NCBI GenBank assembly: GCA_016350165.1
Contig: CP066225.1
Coordinates: 1,736,001 to 1,800,000, forward strand
Direction of reading: 5' to 3'
Source of the DNA: Planctomycetota bacterium
Lineage (GTDB): Bacteria; Planctomycetota; Phycisphaerae; Phycisphaerales; Phycisphaeraceae
Length of the DNA: 64,000 nucleotides
Shown: positions 46,109 to 53,938 of the stretch, one piece after another
Layout of the letters: the number at the start of each line of letters is the position of its first letter
Numbering within the stretch: the stretch's first letter is position 1
Notes under the pieces: model-generated
Told to the model about the DNA's origin: nothing
What the model saw: the letters and a program-made list of their open reading frames with translations, nothing else
The model's database searches: none
Translations under genes and position numbers: made by a program

Positions 46109-46440
46109 TGCGAAGCCTTTCATGCGTGTTGGAGTTCAGGCGAGACTGAACGGTGGCTGTAAGCTTTGGAATTGTGTTTGAGCGAGAGTGGCGAGTTAAG
46201 TCGCGAGAAAAAAGTCGCGTAATGGGATTTGAAGCCGATCTTGCTCAGGAAATAACTACAGGCGAACATCGGATATGTTCACCTGTTTATTATTGCGTGG
46301 AAGAGGTGTTTTGTCACGGGGCGAAGAGGAGAATGTTTTGAGTGGGATTGTGGGGGTGAGGATGTTTCGGCATGTGGGATGTGGTGGAAAAGTGGGGGCT
46401 GGGGTGAGAGGTGCGTTGGGTGAGACGTGAGGTTGTGAGC

Positions 46441-46468
46441 GCGCCGATCGTGGATCGGCGGCTACTTG
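46441..46468 (+). repeat. Degenerate REP-like element
   Basis: A different palindrome core, CCGATC-gtg-GATCGG, is followed by the same tail CGGCTACTTG as the REP-like 33-mer. This suggests that tail and core evolve separately. Confidence 0.5.
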
Positions 46469-46475
46469 GTGGGTT

Positions 46476-46498
46476 GTTTCACTTGAGCGTGTCGGTGG
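46476..46498 (+). repeat. 23-bp GTTTCACT module, copy 4
   Basis: GTTTCACT, TG, AGCGTGTCGGTGG; 13 bp before REP-like copy 3. Confidence 0.8.
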
Positions 46499-46511
46499 TT
46501 GGTGGTTACGG

Positions 46512-46544
46512 AAGACCGGCGACCTGTCAGGTCGCGGCTACTTG
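46512..46544 (+). repeat. REP-like palindromic 33-mer, copy 3
   Basis: Identical to copy 2 at 45118. The neighbouring sequence is also similar (TTGARTTGCA after it, then TGTTGATTTGTTTCACT), so copies 2 and 3 sit in a longer composite direct repeat of about 130 bp. Confidence 0.85.
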
Positions 46545-46582
46545 AGTTGCAGAAATTTCATTGGTCGGGGAGATGTTGATTT

Positions 46583-46605
46583 GTTTCACTCAAGCGTATC
46601 GTTGA
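46583..46605 (+). repeat. 23-bp GTTTCACT module, copy 5
   Basis: GTTTCACT, CA, AGCGTATCGTTGA; preceded by TGTTGATTT as in copy 2. Confidence 0.75.
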
Positions 46606-46633
46606 AATAACGAACTAAGGATTATGCGTTGTT

Positions 46634-46656
46634 GTTTCACTGTAGCGTATCGGTGG
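46634..46656 (+). repeat. 23-bp GTTTCACT module, copy 6
   Basis: GTTTCACT, GT, AGCGTATCGGTGG; closest to the inverted copy at 28407. Confidence 0.75.
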
Positions 46657-46766
46657 TTGTGTAGATGTTTGAGGTTGAGGAGAAGTGAGGTGTGAGCACG
46701 CCGGCTGTTGGTGGCTGGTGGTGTGAGGGTGAATGTAGAGAGTCGTGGTTTTGTGGGGTGTGCATG

Positions 46767-46795
46767 AAAAAAGCTGCGATGATGAGTCGCAGCTT
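46767..46795 (-). terminator. Terminator after the secreted Cys/His protein gene
   Basis: A 9-bp stem AAGCTGCGA / TCGCAGCTT with 7-nt loop; six A on the left give the U-run on the minus transcript. Confidence 0.85.
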
Positions 46796-46819
46796 TGTGA
46801 GGTTTGACTTAGGAAAGAC

Positions 46820-47740
46820 TTATTTTTCTTCTTTGTGCCAAGTGATTTTGTCGCCGGGGATTTTGTCGTTGACTTTGCGTTTGGGGTTGAATTTAAAGAG
46901 GTTGTCGAGGTTTGTAAGGCGAACAACTTTGACTTCTTTAATGTTGGCGAGTGAGACGGTCTGGTCGGCGAGGCCGTTGGTTGAACGCTGTGAGGACCAG
47001 TAACGGAGGAAGTGGTGAGGTTTACCTTCGGCTTTGAGACGTTCGGAGACGAGGTATCCGAGGAAGACGACGGAGTGTCCGCCGCCATTGTTCCATGAGA
47101 TGTTCATGAAGTCGCCGGGTCGAGCGTAGTTTGGGTCGATGACGGTGCCCATTTTGGTGTATTGGACGAGAGCGAAATGATTGCCGTAGCCGTCGTCGTT
47201 CCAGTGCCCCCACATTTTGATGCCGTCGTTGCGTCTGCCGCCGTCATGTTCCTGCATGCGCATGGCTTCGAGGCGAGTTGACGTGAGTTTTTCTTTTGGT
47301 TTGTGCTGTTTGAAGTAGATGTTGAGACCTTCGATGAAGGCTGAGTATGAGGAGCCGGAACAGTATGAGGTTGTTCTGGGCGCTTTAATGAGTGGTCTGC
47401 CGAAGAGTTCGATGTCGTATCCGATGGGCGATTCAGTTGGTTTGGCTTTGATGCCGATGAAGTAGCCACCGCCTTTGGGAGCTGAGGCTTGAACGATGTC
47501 GATACCTTTGAGGACGAGTTGGTTGAAGCCGGGGACGTCGTCGCTGAAGGATGAGAAGTGCGAGGTGTGGTAACGTGGGAGGTCGTTTTGTTCGGGAGTG
47601 AGGAGGTATGTGGTTTTGTTGTCGGTTGTTGGTTTAGCAGGGATTTTGTCGGCTTGTTTTTCGGCGGCTGCGAGTGGGGAGGCGAAGGAGATGAGCGTAG
47701 TGAGAGAGATTGCGGCGGTAATAAAACGTAAGGATGTCAT
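46820..47740 (-). CDS. Secreted protein with Cys/His (NlpC/CHAP-like) pattern
   Basis: 306 residues. The signal peptide ITAAISLTTLISFASPLAAA is cut near residue 26. A Cys in SYCSGSSYSAFIEGL (about 126) and a His in NNGGGHSVVFLGYL (about 221), preceded by RPGDFMNISW, resemble the nucleophile and general base of papain-like NlpC/P60 or CHAP amidases. The spacing is larger than usual. A cell-wall or peptide-cleaving role is inferred; the family is not certain. The C-terminus is basic (FNPKRKVNDK). Confidence 0.65.
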   Translation of the reverse strand: MTSLRFITAAISLTTLISFASPLAAAEKQADKIPAKPTTDNKTTYLLTPEQNDLPRYHTSHFSSFSDDVPGFNQLVLKGIDIVQASAPKGGGYFIGIKAKPTESPIGYDIELFGRPLIKAPRTTSYCSGSSYSAFIEGLNIYFKQHKPKEKLTSTRLEAMRMQEHDGGRRNDGIKMWGHWNDDGYGNHFALVQYTKMGTVIDPNYARPGDFMNISWNNGGGHSVVFLGYLVSERLKAEGKPHHFLRYWSSQRSTNGLADQTVSLANIKEVKVVRLTNLDNLFKFNPKRKVNDKIPGDKITWHKEEK

Positions 47741-47901
47741 GATTGGCTACCTTTGAGGGAGTCGTTAAATGATGCCAGTTAGAGCCCACACTGTTCCAAT
47801 GTGATGGCTATTGTACCGTCGGAGGAAATTTGATGTAAGGGTGAGGTGAGGTAGTGAGGCGTGAGGATGCAGGGGTGGGAGGGGTTGAGTACAATGAGAG
47901 A

Positions 47902-48903
47902 ATGAGTGAAAAGCCAGGTACAAATTGTGGAAGTGATCATGCGGTCCAAGGGGGAGGCGGTGTGTGTGGGTATTCTTTTGGTTGCAATTTCACGAAGCTG
48001 AAGTATCCGGTAGAGGCGGCTGTATGGTCGGTGTTGCCGGTGTGTGACTGGTTTGTGTTTGCAGTTGGGAAGAGTGAAGACGACACGATGGAGCGTGTGT
48101 TGTCGATTAAGAATGATCCGAAGTTGCCGATCCCTAAAGAACGGTTTGTGATTGTTGAGACTGAATGGCCTGCGGTGCAGATTGATGGAACGGTGCTTTC
48201 GATTGAGGCTAACAAGGCGTTAGACGCGGCTGAGGAAGTTGCGAAAGAGAATGGATTGACGTGGGGATTTTATATTCAGGCAGATGAGGTGATTCATGAG
48301 GATGACCTTGAAGCTGTTGCGGATTCGATGACGTACTGGAAAGATAAGACGGATGTGAAGGCGTTGCAGTTTCGGTATCACCACTTTGTGCTGGACTATG
48401 AGACGGTTGATCCTTGGATGTATCACAAGGCTTGTCGGGTTATGCGGCTGGATGGTTCGACTCGGATTTTTGGGGATGCATGTGGACCGGGGTTACCGAA
48501 TTATGAAGGACCTAAGAATGATGGGTACCTTGATAAGAATCACTTGGGGAATTATGTGCAATGGGCGGCAACGCCTGCAAAACCTGGGCATAATGTGCTT
48601 GGGAAGAAGGCACGCGTGTTCCACTATGGTTGGGTGAAGACGAAGGAAGATCTGGATGAGAAGTTCCAGATGGTTGAGAGTTTGTGGTGGGGAACTTTGG
48701 ATGAAGAAGAAAAAGAGCGACGCAAGAATAATAAGTTTGGGCGGTTTATCGAGCGATATCCGTACCTGAAAAAGTTTACGGGGTCACATCCGAAGGTGAT
48801 GAAGGAATTGGTTGAGAAGCATGGCGGATTTGCGAAGGTGCCTAATCGATGGCTGAATCCGAGATTTTATGCTGAGGTTTTAAGGCATGGATTTCATGGA
48901 TAA
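47902..48903 (+). CDS. Glycosyltransferase family 2-like protein
   Basis: 333 residues from the ATG at 47902, with TGAGAGA upstream; an in-frame start at 47854 lies in low-complexity DNA. CGYSFGCNFTKLKYPVEAAV at the N-terminus resembles the donor-binding strand of GT-A enzymes. WGFYIQADEVIHEDDLEAV carries the acidic DxD-like motif, and HYGWVKTKEDLDEKFQ is a common C-terminal block of such proteins. Substrate unknown. It is the first of a plus-strand glycan-type gene group, though separated from the others by the minus-strand kinase gene. Confidence 0.75.
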   Translation: MSEKPGTNCGSDHAVQGGGGVCGYSFGCNFTKLKYPVEAAVWSVLPVCDWFVFAVGKSEDDTMERVLSIKNDPKLPIPKERFVIVETEWPAVQIDGTVLSIEANKALDAAEEVAKENGLTWGFYIQADEVIHEDDLEAVADSMTYWKDKTDVKALQFRYHHFVLDYETVDPWMYHKACRVMRLDGSTRIFGDACGPGLPNYEGPKNDGYLDKNHLGNYVQWAATPAKPGHNVLGKKARVFHYGWVKTKEDLDEKFQMVESLWWGTLDEEEKERRKNNKFGRFIERYPYLKKFTGSHPKVMKELVEKHGGFAKVPNRWLNPRFYAEVLRHGFHG

Positions 48904-48930
48904 ATGACATCAACAATTTACTAAAACATT

Positions 48931-48966
48931 AAGCTACTGATCAATCATCAAGTAGCTTATTTTTTA
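48931..48966. terminator. Terminator of the GT2-like gene overlapping the end of the kinase-like gene
   Basis: An 8-bp stem AAGCTACT / AGTAGCTT (48931-48938 and 48951-48958), T-run after it on +. The right arm and loop lie inside the last codons and stop of the converging gene at 48941. Confidence 0.75.
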
Positions 48967-49594
48967 TTGATGCAGAAACATTTAAGGCTTCAAAACAAGC
49001 TCGACGCTCATCTGAGGTCCATTTAGCGTGTATTGCAGTACGGTTAAAGACGTCAAGCATGTTATAGATACGAGAAAACGAATGGGTCTTGCTAAAACTC
49101 ATGACATCAATTAGGTGAAGGATGTCTGAATCATCATCTAATACCATATTAGAAAGCTTGCAATCACGAAAGATATAGCCTTTTGAGAGGATGTAGTTAA
49201 TAAGAGTTGCGACCTTAAGGATCATATTATGGCGTGATTCAGGTTTTGTAAGATCACCCCAGAAAAAGCGGTCAAAAATCTGCTTGCCTATGTATGGAGT
49301 GACCAAGTATGCGGTGTTCTTGTGTAGAGTTGTGATATAGACAGGAGCAACATGGAATTCATTTTTTGCAAGATGTGAAGCCATACGTGCTTCACGTTGG
49401 GCAGGATGATATTGAATAAACCATGTCAGACATTGCCGAAAGGGGTGGTTTCTAAATTGCTTAATAACGAATTTTTGGTTTTCGTATTCGACGAGCCACA
49501 CCTTGCTGCGTTTGTCGTCTTTAAAGATTTGTAAAGACTTCTGCTGCAGTAGATTAATGAATGCTGGCTTGTCCAATTTGATCATAGTCATCAT
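48941..49594 (-). CDS. Kinase-like protein, LPS/Kdo kinase (WaaP/InaA) type
   Basis: 217 residues from the ATG at 49594; 49591 or 49585 are also possible, and no strong ribosome site is seen. A Lys in KFVIKQFR may be the ATP-binding residue. GYIFRDCKLSNMVLDD is a clear catalytic loop (HRD-like Arg-Asp, Lys and Asn) and HLIDVMS stands where DFG would be. This is the small protein-kinase-like fold of lipopolysaccharide core heptose or Kdo kinases. Phosphorylation of a surface glycan is inferred from family and neighbours. Confidence 0.7.
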   Translation of the reverse strand: MMTMIKLDKPAFINLLQQKSLQIFKDDKRSKVWLVEYENQKFVIKQFRNHPFRQCLTWFIQYHPAQREARMASHLAKNEFHVAPVYITTLHKNTAYLVTPYIGKQIFDRFFWGDLTKPESRHNMILKVATLINYILSKGYIFRDCKLSNMVLDDDSDILHLIDVMSFSKTHSFSRIYNMLDVFNRTAIHAKWTSDERRACFEALNVSASIKNKLLDD

Positions 49595-49867
49595 GATAGC
49601 GAATATTGGTGCGAAGTTCCTAAATATAGCCTGATTGGAGGACTGGTATGCAATGAGAACCCACAAAGATACGATTGGATGCTATAATTGACCTTTGCGT
49701 TGATAGGGGCTGTATTACGTGAATGAGCCGCATTGCAGCCATAACAAGTAAGAAATACATCAGAGCTTATTGTAGTGCCGGTGATATACAGATGCCGCAA
49801 TAAAAATTAGATTCAATTTGTATTTTTGCTTCATTTAAATCCTTATTACGGACATTGAGATATTACG

Positions 49868-50770
49868 ATGAAGGTACTCTTATACCGCGATTCAGTTGGG
49901 GCTTGTAAACTGTGGCAGAACCACTTTGCGGAAATTTTGGATCATAATGGGATTGAGTACCGATGGGTAAAGTTCGACAATATGTTCAAACGGCCCAAAT
50001 CACCTGAAAAGTTCATGAGAGAGCTTCGAAAAGTGTATGAACCAGGGGATTATTTTGTTTGCAGATTTAATCGGGAGAGACACGAGGCGCTGATACCTGT
50101 ATACAAACAAATATCAGATTTGGTTGGTGACGATCACATGTTCCCGAATTACAACTCGTTTTGGTATTACGATGACAAAGTGAAGCAGATGGAAACGTAT
50201 CAGAAGAATGGGTATAACTGCCCGGCTCAGGCGTGGGTGAAAGATGCGGAAGAACTAAATGGGTTTATGAAGAAAGAGGGATTGAGTTTTCCGCTGGTAA
50301 GAAAAGACCCGGGTGGAGCTGCGTCAACATGTGTGAGTTTAATTGAAAGTGAGAATACTGAATATCCGTGCCTTGTGCAGGATTTTTGGTCGAACAATGA
50401 TAGTGATTTAAAAGTGAATATCATTGGGCCATATGCGATGACATATAAGCGGTATGTGAGAGAAAATGATTTTCGTGCTTCAGGTTCGGGTAAAGATGAG
50501 TACCCGGAAGATGTGCCACGTGAAGTGATGGAGTTGGCGTATCAGATCTCGAAGGATCATGGCTTCGACTGCATGGGGTACGATTTTATTAAGGATCACA
50601 ATGGGGACTGGGGTGTGATTGAAATGTCTTACACAACGACGAATGAATATGTGCACCAGACGCAGTACTATTACGATTGTGAAGATGATTATCGTAAGAT
50701 GAACAAAGAGGGGTTATTAGCAGAGTATTTTATACTGAAGAATCTGGTACCAGGCATTGAACGTCAATAA
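49868..50770 (+). CDS. ATP-grasp domain protein
   Basis: 300 residues. An N-terminal Rossmann-like part (MKVLLYRDSVGACKLW) is followed by ATP-grasp features: SFPLVRKDPGGAAS (glycine-rich loop), DLKVNIIGPYAMTYKRYVR, and the metal-binding end DFIKDHNGDWGVIEMSYTTT. ATP-grasp enzymes join a carboxylate to an amine or similar nucleophile. Its place beside glycosyltransferases and AsnB suggests amide or amino-acid decoration of a surface polymer; this is inference. 42 bp separate it from the GT4 gene. Confidence 0.75.
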   Translation: MKVLLYRDSVGACKLWQNHFAEILDHNGIEYRWVKFDNMFKRPKSPEKFMRELRKVYEPGDYFVCRFNRERHEALIPVYKQISDLVGDDHMFPNYNSFWYYDDKVKQMETYQKNGYNCPAQAWVKDAEELNGFMKKEGLSFPLVRKDPGGAASTCVSLIESENTEYPCLVQDFWSNNDSDLKVNIIGPYAMTYKRYVRENDFRASGSGKDEYPEDVPREVMELAYQISKDHGFDCMGYDFIKDHNGDWGVIEMSYTTTNEYVHQTQYYYDCEDDYRKMNKEGLLAEYFILKNLVPGIERQ

Positions 50771-50812
50771 CTACAAAAAAGAGGGGGCATTGTAGGAAAT
50801 CAAGAGGGTACG

Positions 50813-51958
50813 ATGCGGATCTGCTTATTTACACCTAATTTTTATCCTGCGGTTGGTGGTGCTGAGAAGGCGGCGCTGACGATTGCGCAGCGGCTGCATG
50901 ATCGTGGGCATGAAGTGACGGTGTTGGGCGGGAAGCAGCGAGCACGTGATCGTAAGACGGGGGTGCCTGATTTTGATTTTCGGTTTGTACAGTATACGAG
51001 GCCGCCGAAACAGAATGTGTTTGCGGAAGGGTTGGCGTGGCCGCTGATTAAGGCGCACAAGAAATATCATTTTGATGTGGTATTGGCGTTCTATGCATAT
51101 CCGACGGGGTATGCTGCAAATATAGCCAGAAAGATGACGGGTGTGCCGGTGGTAATCTCGCCTCGGGGTGGCGACTTGTATCCGAATTTTCATGGGCTAA
51201 AGAAACTGCGTGTAAAAGGGATTGTGAAGAAAGGGTATGGGGAAGCGGATCGTATTGTTGCGATGTCTAACTGGTTAATAGAACGGATCGAAGAAATTTG
51301 CGGGGAGAATCATCCGACGATTGATCAGGTTTATAACGGGATTGATCTGAAAGAGCATGATCAGCAGCTGGCGATGTGTGATGATGCGGCGGTTGAAGGG
51401 GTAGAAGCTGGGAAATACGTGCTGATGCTTGCGCGGTTGGCGGAGGTAAAACGTCAAGAGACGATGATCGATGCTGCTGTGAAACTGAAAGGGTGGCTGA
51501 AAGAGCGCGGGATAAAGATTGTCATGGCGGGTGATGGTGCGAATCGAGCGCGACTTGAAAAGTTGGTGGATGAGAAAAAGGTGAGAAGTGTGGTGATGTT
51601 TACGGGGACTGTTGGCGGTTTGGAAAAATATTGGTTATTAAAGAATGCGCGGCTACTGGTTTCAACATCACGTGAGGAGGGGATGCCTAATACATTAATA
51701 GAAGCGATTGCAACGGGATTGCCTGTGCTTGCGTCGGATATTGGGCCACATGTTGAGATGGTTGACGGCAAAGGGTTTGGAGAGCTGTTTAAGCTTGATG
51801 ATATTGATGAGTTGGCAAAAAGAATGAAGGGGATGATTGACGGGGATATGGCGGGGTATCAGGCTAAGGCGAAGCAGGAACGAGAGGTTTACTCGGTTGC
51901 TCGGATGATTGATGGGTATGAGAAGGCGCTTGAGGCGGTATTGAAGCAGAAAGATTAG
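50813..51958 (+). CDS. Glycosyltransferase family 4 (GT-B fold)
   Basis: 381 residues. NFYPAVGGAEKAALTIAQRL near the N-terminus is the GT4 acceptor-side motif. The C-terminal half has LARLAEVKRQETMIDAA, VMAGDGANRARLEKLV and STSREEGMPNTLIEAIATG, the EEGxxxxxxEA-type donor-binding signature of retaining GT4 enzymes. Likely transfers a sugar to a lipid- or polysaccharide-linked acceptor. Its last 95 bp overlap the end of the converging asnB gene. Confidence 0.9.
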   Translation: MRICLFTPNFYPAVGGAEKAALTIAQRLHDRGHEVTVLGGKQRARDRKTGVPDFDFRFVQYTRPPKQNVFAEGLAWPLIKAHKKYHFDVVLAFYAYPTGYAANIARKMTGVPVVISPRGGDLYPNFHGLKKLRVKGIVKKGYGEADRIVAMSNWLIERIEEICGENHPTIDQVYNGIDLKEHDQQLAMCDDAAVEGVEAGKYVLMLARLAEVKRQETMIDAAVKLKGWLKERGIKIVMAGDGANRARLEKLVDEKKVRSVVMFTGTVGGLEKYWLLKNARLLVSTSREEGMPNTLIEAIATGLPVLASDIGPHVEMVDGKGFGELFKLDDIDELAKRMKGMIDGDMAGYQAKAKQEREVYSVARMIDGYEKALEAVLKQKD

Positions 51959-53834
51959 TATCTGAGTCGATGGGGTGCGTGGTAAGCCAACCAAGAAGAG
52001 TAAGTATTGTGTAGACGGTGCGTGAATCTTCACGCCGCTGTTGCAACTTACGATATCGTCGATTGATTTCTTTAGTATTGAGGAATGGTGCGATGTCGGC
52101 GGCTTGATCTAACCATTGATTCGTTTGGCCTGACCATTGTTTAAAGATGAAGTCGGAGACTGGGACGGAGAAGCCGTGCTTAGGGCGGTCCCATACTTCA
52201 CGTGGGAGATGACGGCGAGAAAGTTCAGTAAGAATCGCTTTAAAGGTTTGATTGTGATATTTGGATGAAGCAGGCTGAGTGAGGATGAGATCAGTTACGG
52301 GATTGCCAAGGAATGGGACACGGACTTCTAGCGAATGAGCCATGGACGCGCGATCAGATTTTGCGAGACAATTTTCTGAAAGATAGGTATGGAGATCTGC
52401 CCGTGTCAGTGCTTCGATGTCGATTGGGTCTGAGAATGAAGCGGCGAGTGATAACCAATCATTGAGAGTACGTGATATATCTGCTTGTTTTATTGACGAT
52501 TTTGCGAGAAGAGAAGCCATGTCTTTGCGTGTACCGGGGAATGGGCCGAGCTTAACACGATCCCAGAGAAGTTTTTGTTTGCCTGAGAGAGCGCGGCGGC
52601 GAAGTGATGGGTGAAGGATATGCATGGAATCGAGTGCGCTTAGAATATTGGTCTTGAGTGTTGGGGGGTATTTGGTTTCGGTTTCGAGGAAACGATTGTA
52701 GCCACAGAAAAGCTCATCGCCTCCATCACCAGCGATGGCGACGGTGACGTGCTGCTTGGTGAGTTGGCAGAGGATACTTAAAGGTAAATATGCGGGGTCA
52801 GCGAAGGGTTGATCAAGATCTTTGATTGCGGACTCGAAAAAGGTAGCGTCGATTTCGTTTGCTGAAAGAAGATGGTGCTTACAGCCAAGCTGCTCAGCTA
52901 CTTTCTGAGCATATTTTGTTTCATCATAGCCTTTACCAAAAGGGAAGCCGATGGTGAAAGTTTGCACTCGACTAGAGCCTGAAGCTTGAGCCATGTAATA
53001 AGTCATGAGCGAAGAGTCGATACCGCCTGATAAGAAGGCACCAAGCGGAACATCAGAAACCATTTGACGTTTGACGGATTCCTTAAGTGCAGCATCAGTT
53101 TGTTCCACGAGATCTTCGAAAGGAGAAGGATCTCGACCGGTGTCTAATTGTGGAATAGACCAAAAGGGTTTTGTTTTGAGTGTGGCGGATGGCTTGTGAT
53201 AGGTCAGTGAATGGCCAGGCGGAAGGGAATGCACATCACGGAGGATGGTGAGTGGCGAAGGGATGGATTGGCAGGCGAGATATTCTCTAAGCGCATGATA
53301 GTTGAGTTTGCGTGGGAAGTTAGCGAGTTGCCAAAAAGGCGCGAGAGTTGAAGCAGTGATGAAGCCTTGATGAGTGGAATAGTAAAAAGGCTTTATGCCA
53401 AAGCGGTCTTTTGCGGCGTGAAACGTGTGTGTTTTACGATCGTAGATGGTAAAGGCGAACATGCCATCAAGTTTGGGGAGGAGTGAATCTAAGCCCCAGT
53501 GAGCGAAGCCTAGTAACAGAACTTCCGTATCAGAGTGATGCGTTTGAAATTGAACGCCCTGCTTTACGAGTTGCTTACGAAGTTCAGGAGCGTTGTATAT
53601 TTCGCCGTTATAGACGATGACGTAACGATCATCGGATGTGATCATGGGTTGACGCCCATGTTCAAGATCAACAACTGAAAGACGACGATGGCCGAGCTGG
53701 ACATCAGCGTCGCCATGTGAAAGAGAGCCGGCCCATATGCCACGATCATCAGGGCCACGAGATGCAAGTGTATCGAGTGCCCGTTCAAAGTCTGAATGAT
53801 AATGATCGCTCGAGAATGTGAGGAATCCGCACAT
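51864..53834 (-). CDS. asnB: Asparagine synthase, glutamine-hydrolysing
   Basis: 656 residues. The start MCGFLTFSS exposes the catalytic Cys2 of the class II glutamine amidotransferase domain. GHRRLSVVDLEHGRQP and YNGEIYN follow. The synthetase domain has the PP-loop AFLSGGIDSSLMTYY and AGDGGDELFCGYNRF. Copies in sugar clusters often amidate carboxyl groups on glycans rather than making Asn; which applies here is open. The last 31 or so residues (Pro/Ser-rich) are antisense to the GT4 gene and are probably a drifting tail. Confidence 0.9.
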   Translation of the reverse strand: MCGFLTFSSDHYHSDFERALDTLASRGPDDRGIWAGSLSHGDADVQLGHRRLSVVDLEHGRQPMITSDDRYVIVYNGEIYNAPELRKQLVKQGVQFQTHHSDTEVLLLGFAHWGLDSLLPKLDGMFAFTIYDRKTHTFHAAKDRFGIKPFYYSTHQGFITASTLAPFWQLANFPRKLNYHALREYLACQSIPSPLTILRDVHSLPPGHSLTYHKPSATLKTKPFWSIPQLDTGRDPSPFEDLVEQTDAALKESVKRQMVSDVPLGAFLSGGIDSSLMTYYMAQASGSSRVQTFTIGFPFGKGYDETKYAQKVAEQLGCKHHLLSANEIDATFFESAIKDLDQPFADPAYLPLSILCQLTKQHVTVAIAGDGGDELFCGYNRFLETETKYPPTLKTNILSALDSMHILHPSLRRRALSGKQKLLWDRVKLGPFPGTRKDMASLLAKSSIKQADISRTLNDWLSLAASFSDPIDIEALTRADLHTYLSENCLAKSDRASMAHSLEVRVPFLGNPVTDLILTQPASSKYHNQTFKAILTELSRRHLPREVWDRPKHGFSVPVSDFIFKQWSGQTNQWLDQAADIAPFLNTKEINRRYRKLQQRREDSRTVYTILTLLGWLTTHPIDSDTNLSASIPPQAPSHTHQSSEQPSKPLVPASP

Positions 53835-53938
53835 TCATTCCATTATCATTCCAACATTTGCGCAGACTATTCAGAATACTTCTTAAGGAACGGCTCTGGG
53901 TATTTACATTTATTGTTATAGGCAGTTTATATATAGTT

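Larger units (their letters stand above)
46109..46819. other. G-rich, repeat-bearing intergenic region
   Basis: About 0.7 kb. A 62-codon frame from a GTG at 46153 has no ribosome site and no recognisable product. The right half contains a degenerate palindrome (46441), three GTTTCACT modules, REP-like copy 3 and the terminator of the following gene. Confidence 0.6.

Noticed and set aside
46153-46341. 62-codon + frame in the repeat-bearing spacer
   Set aside because: GTG start without a ribosome site and unconvincing composition.
45083-46656. CRISPR array
   Set aside because: The repeats are irregularly spaced (about 45 bp to over 1 kb), mixed with other elements, flank a protein gene, and no cas genes are present.
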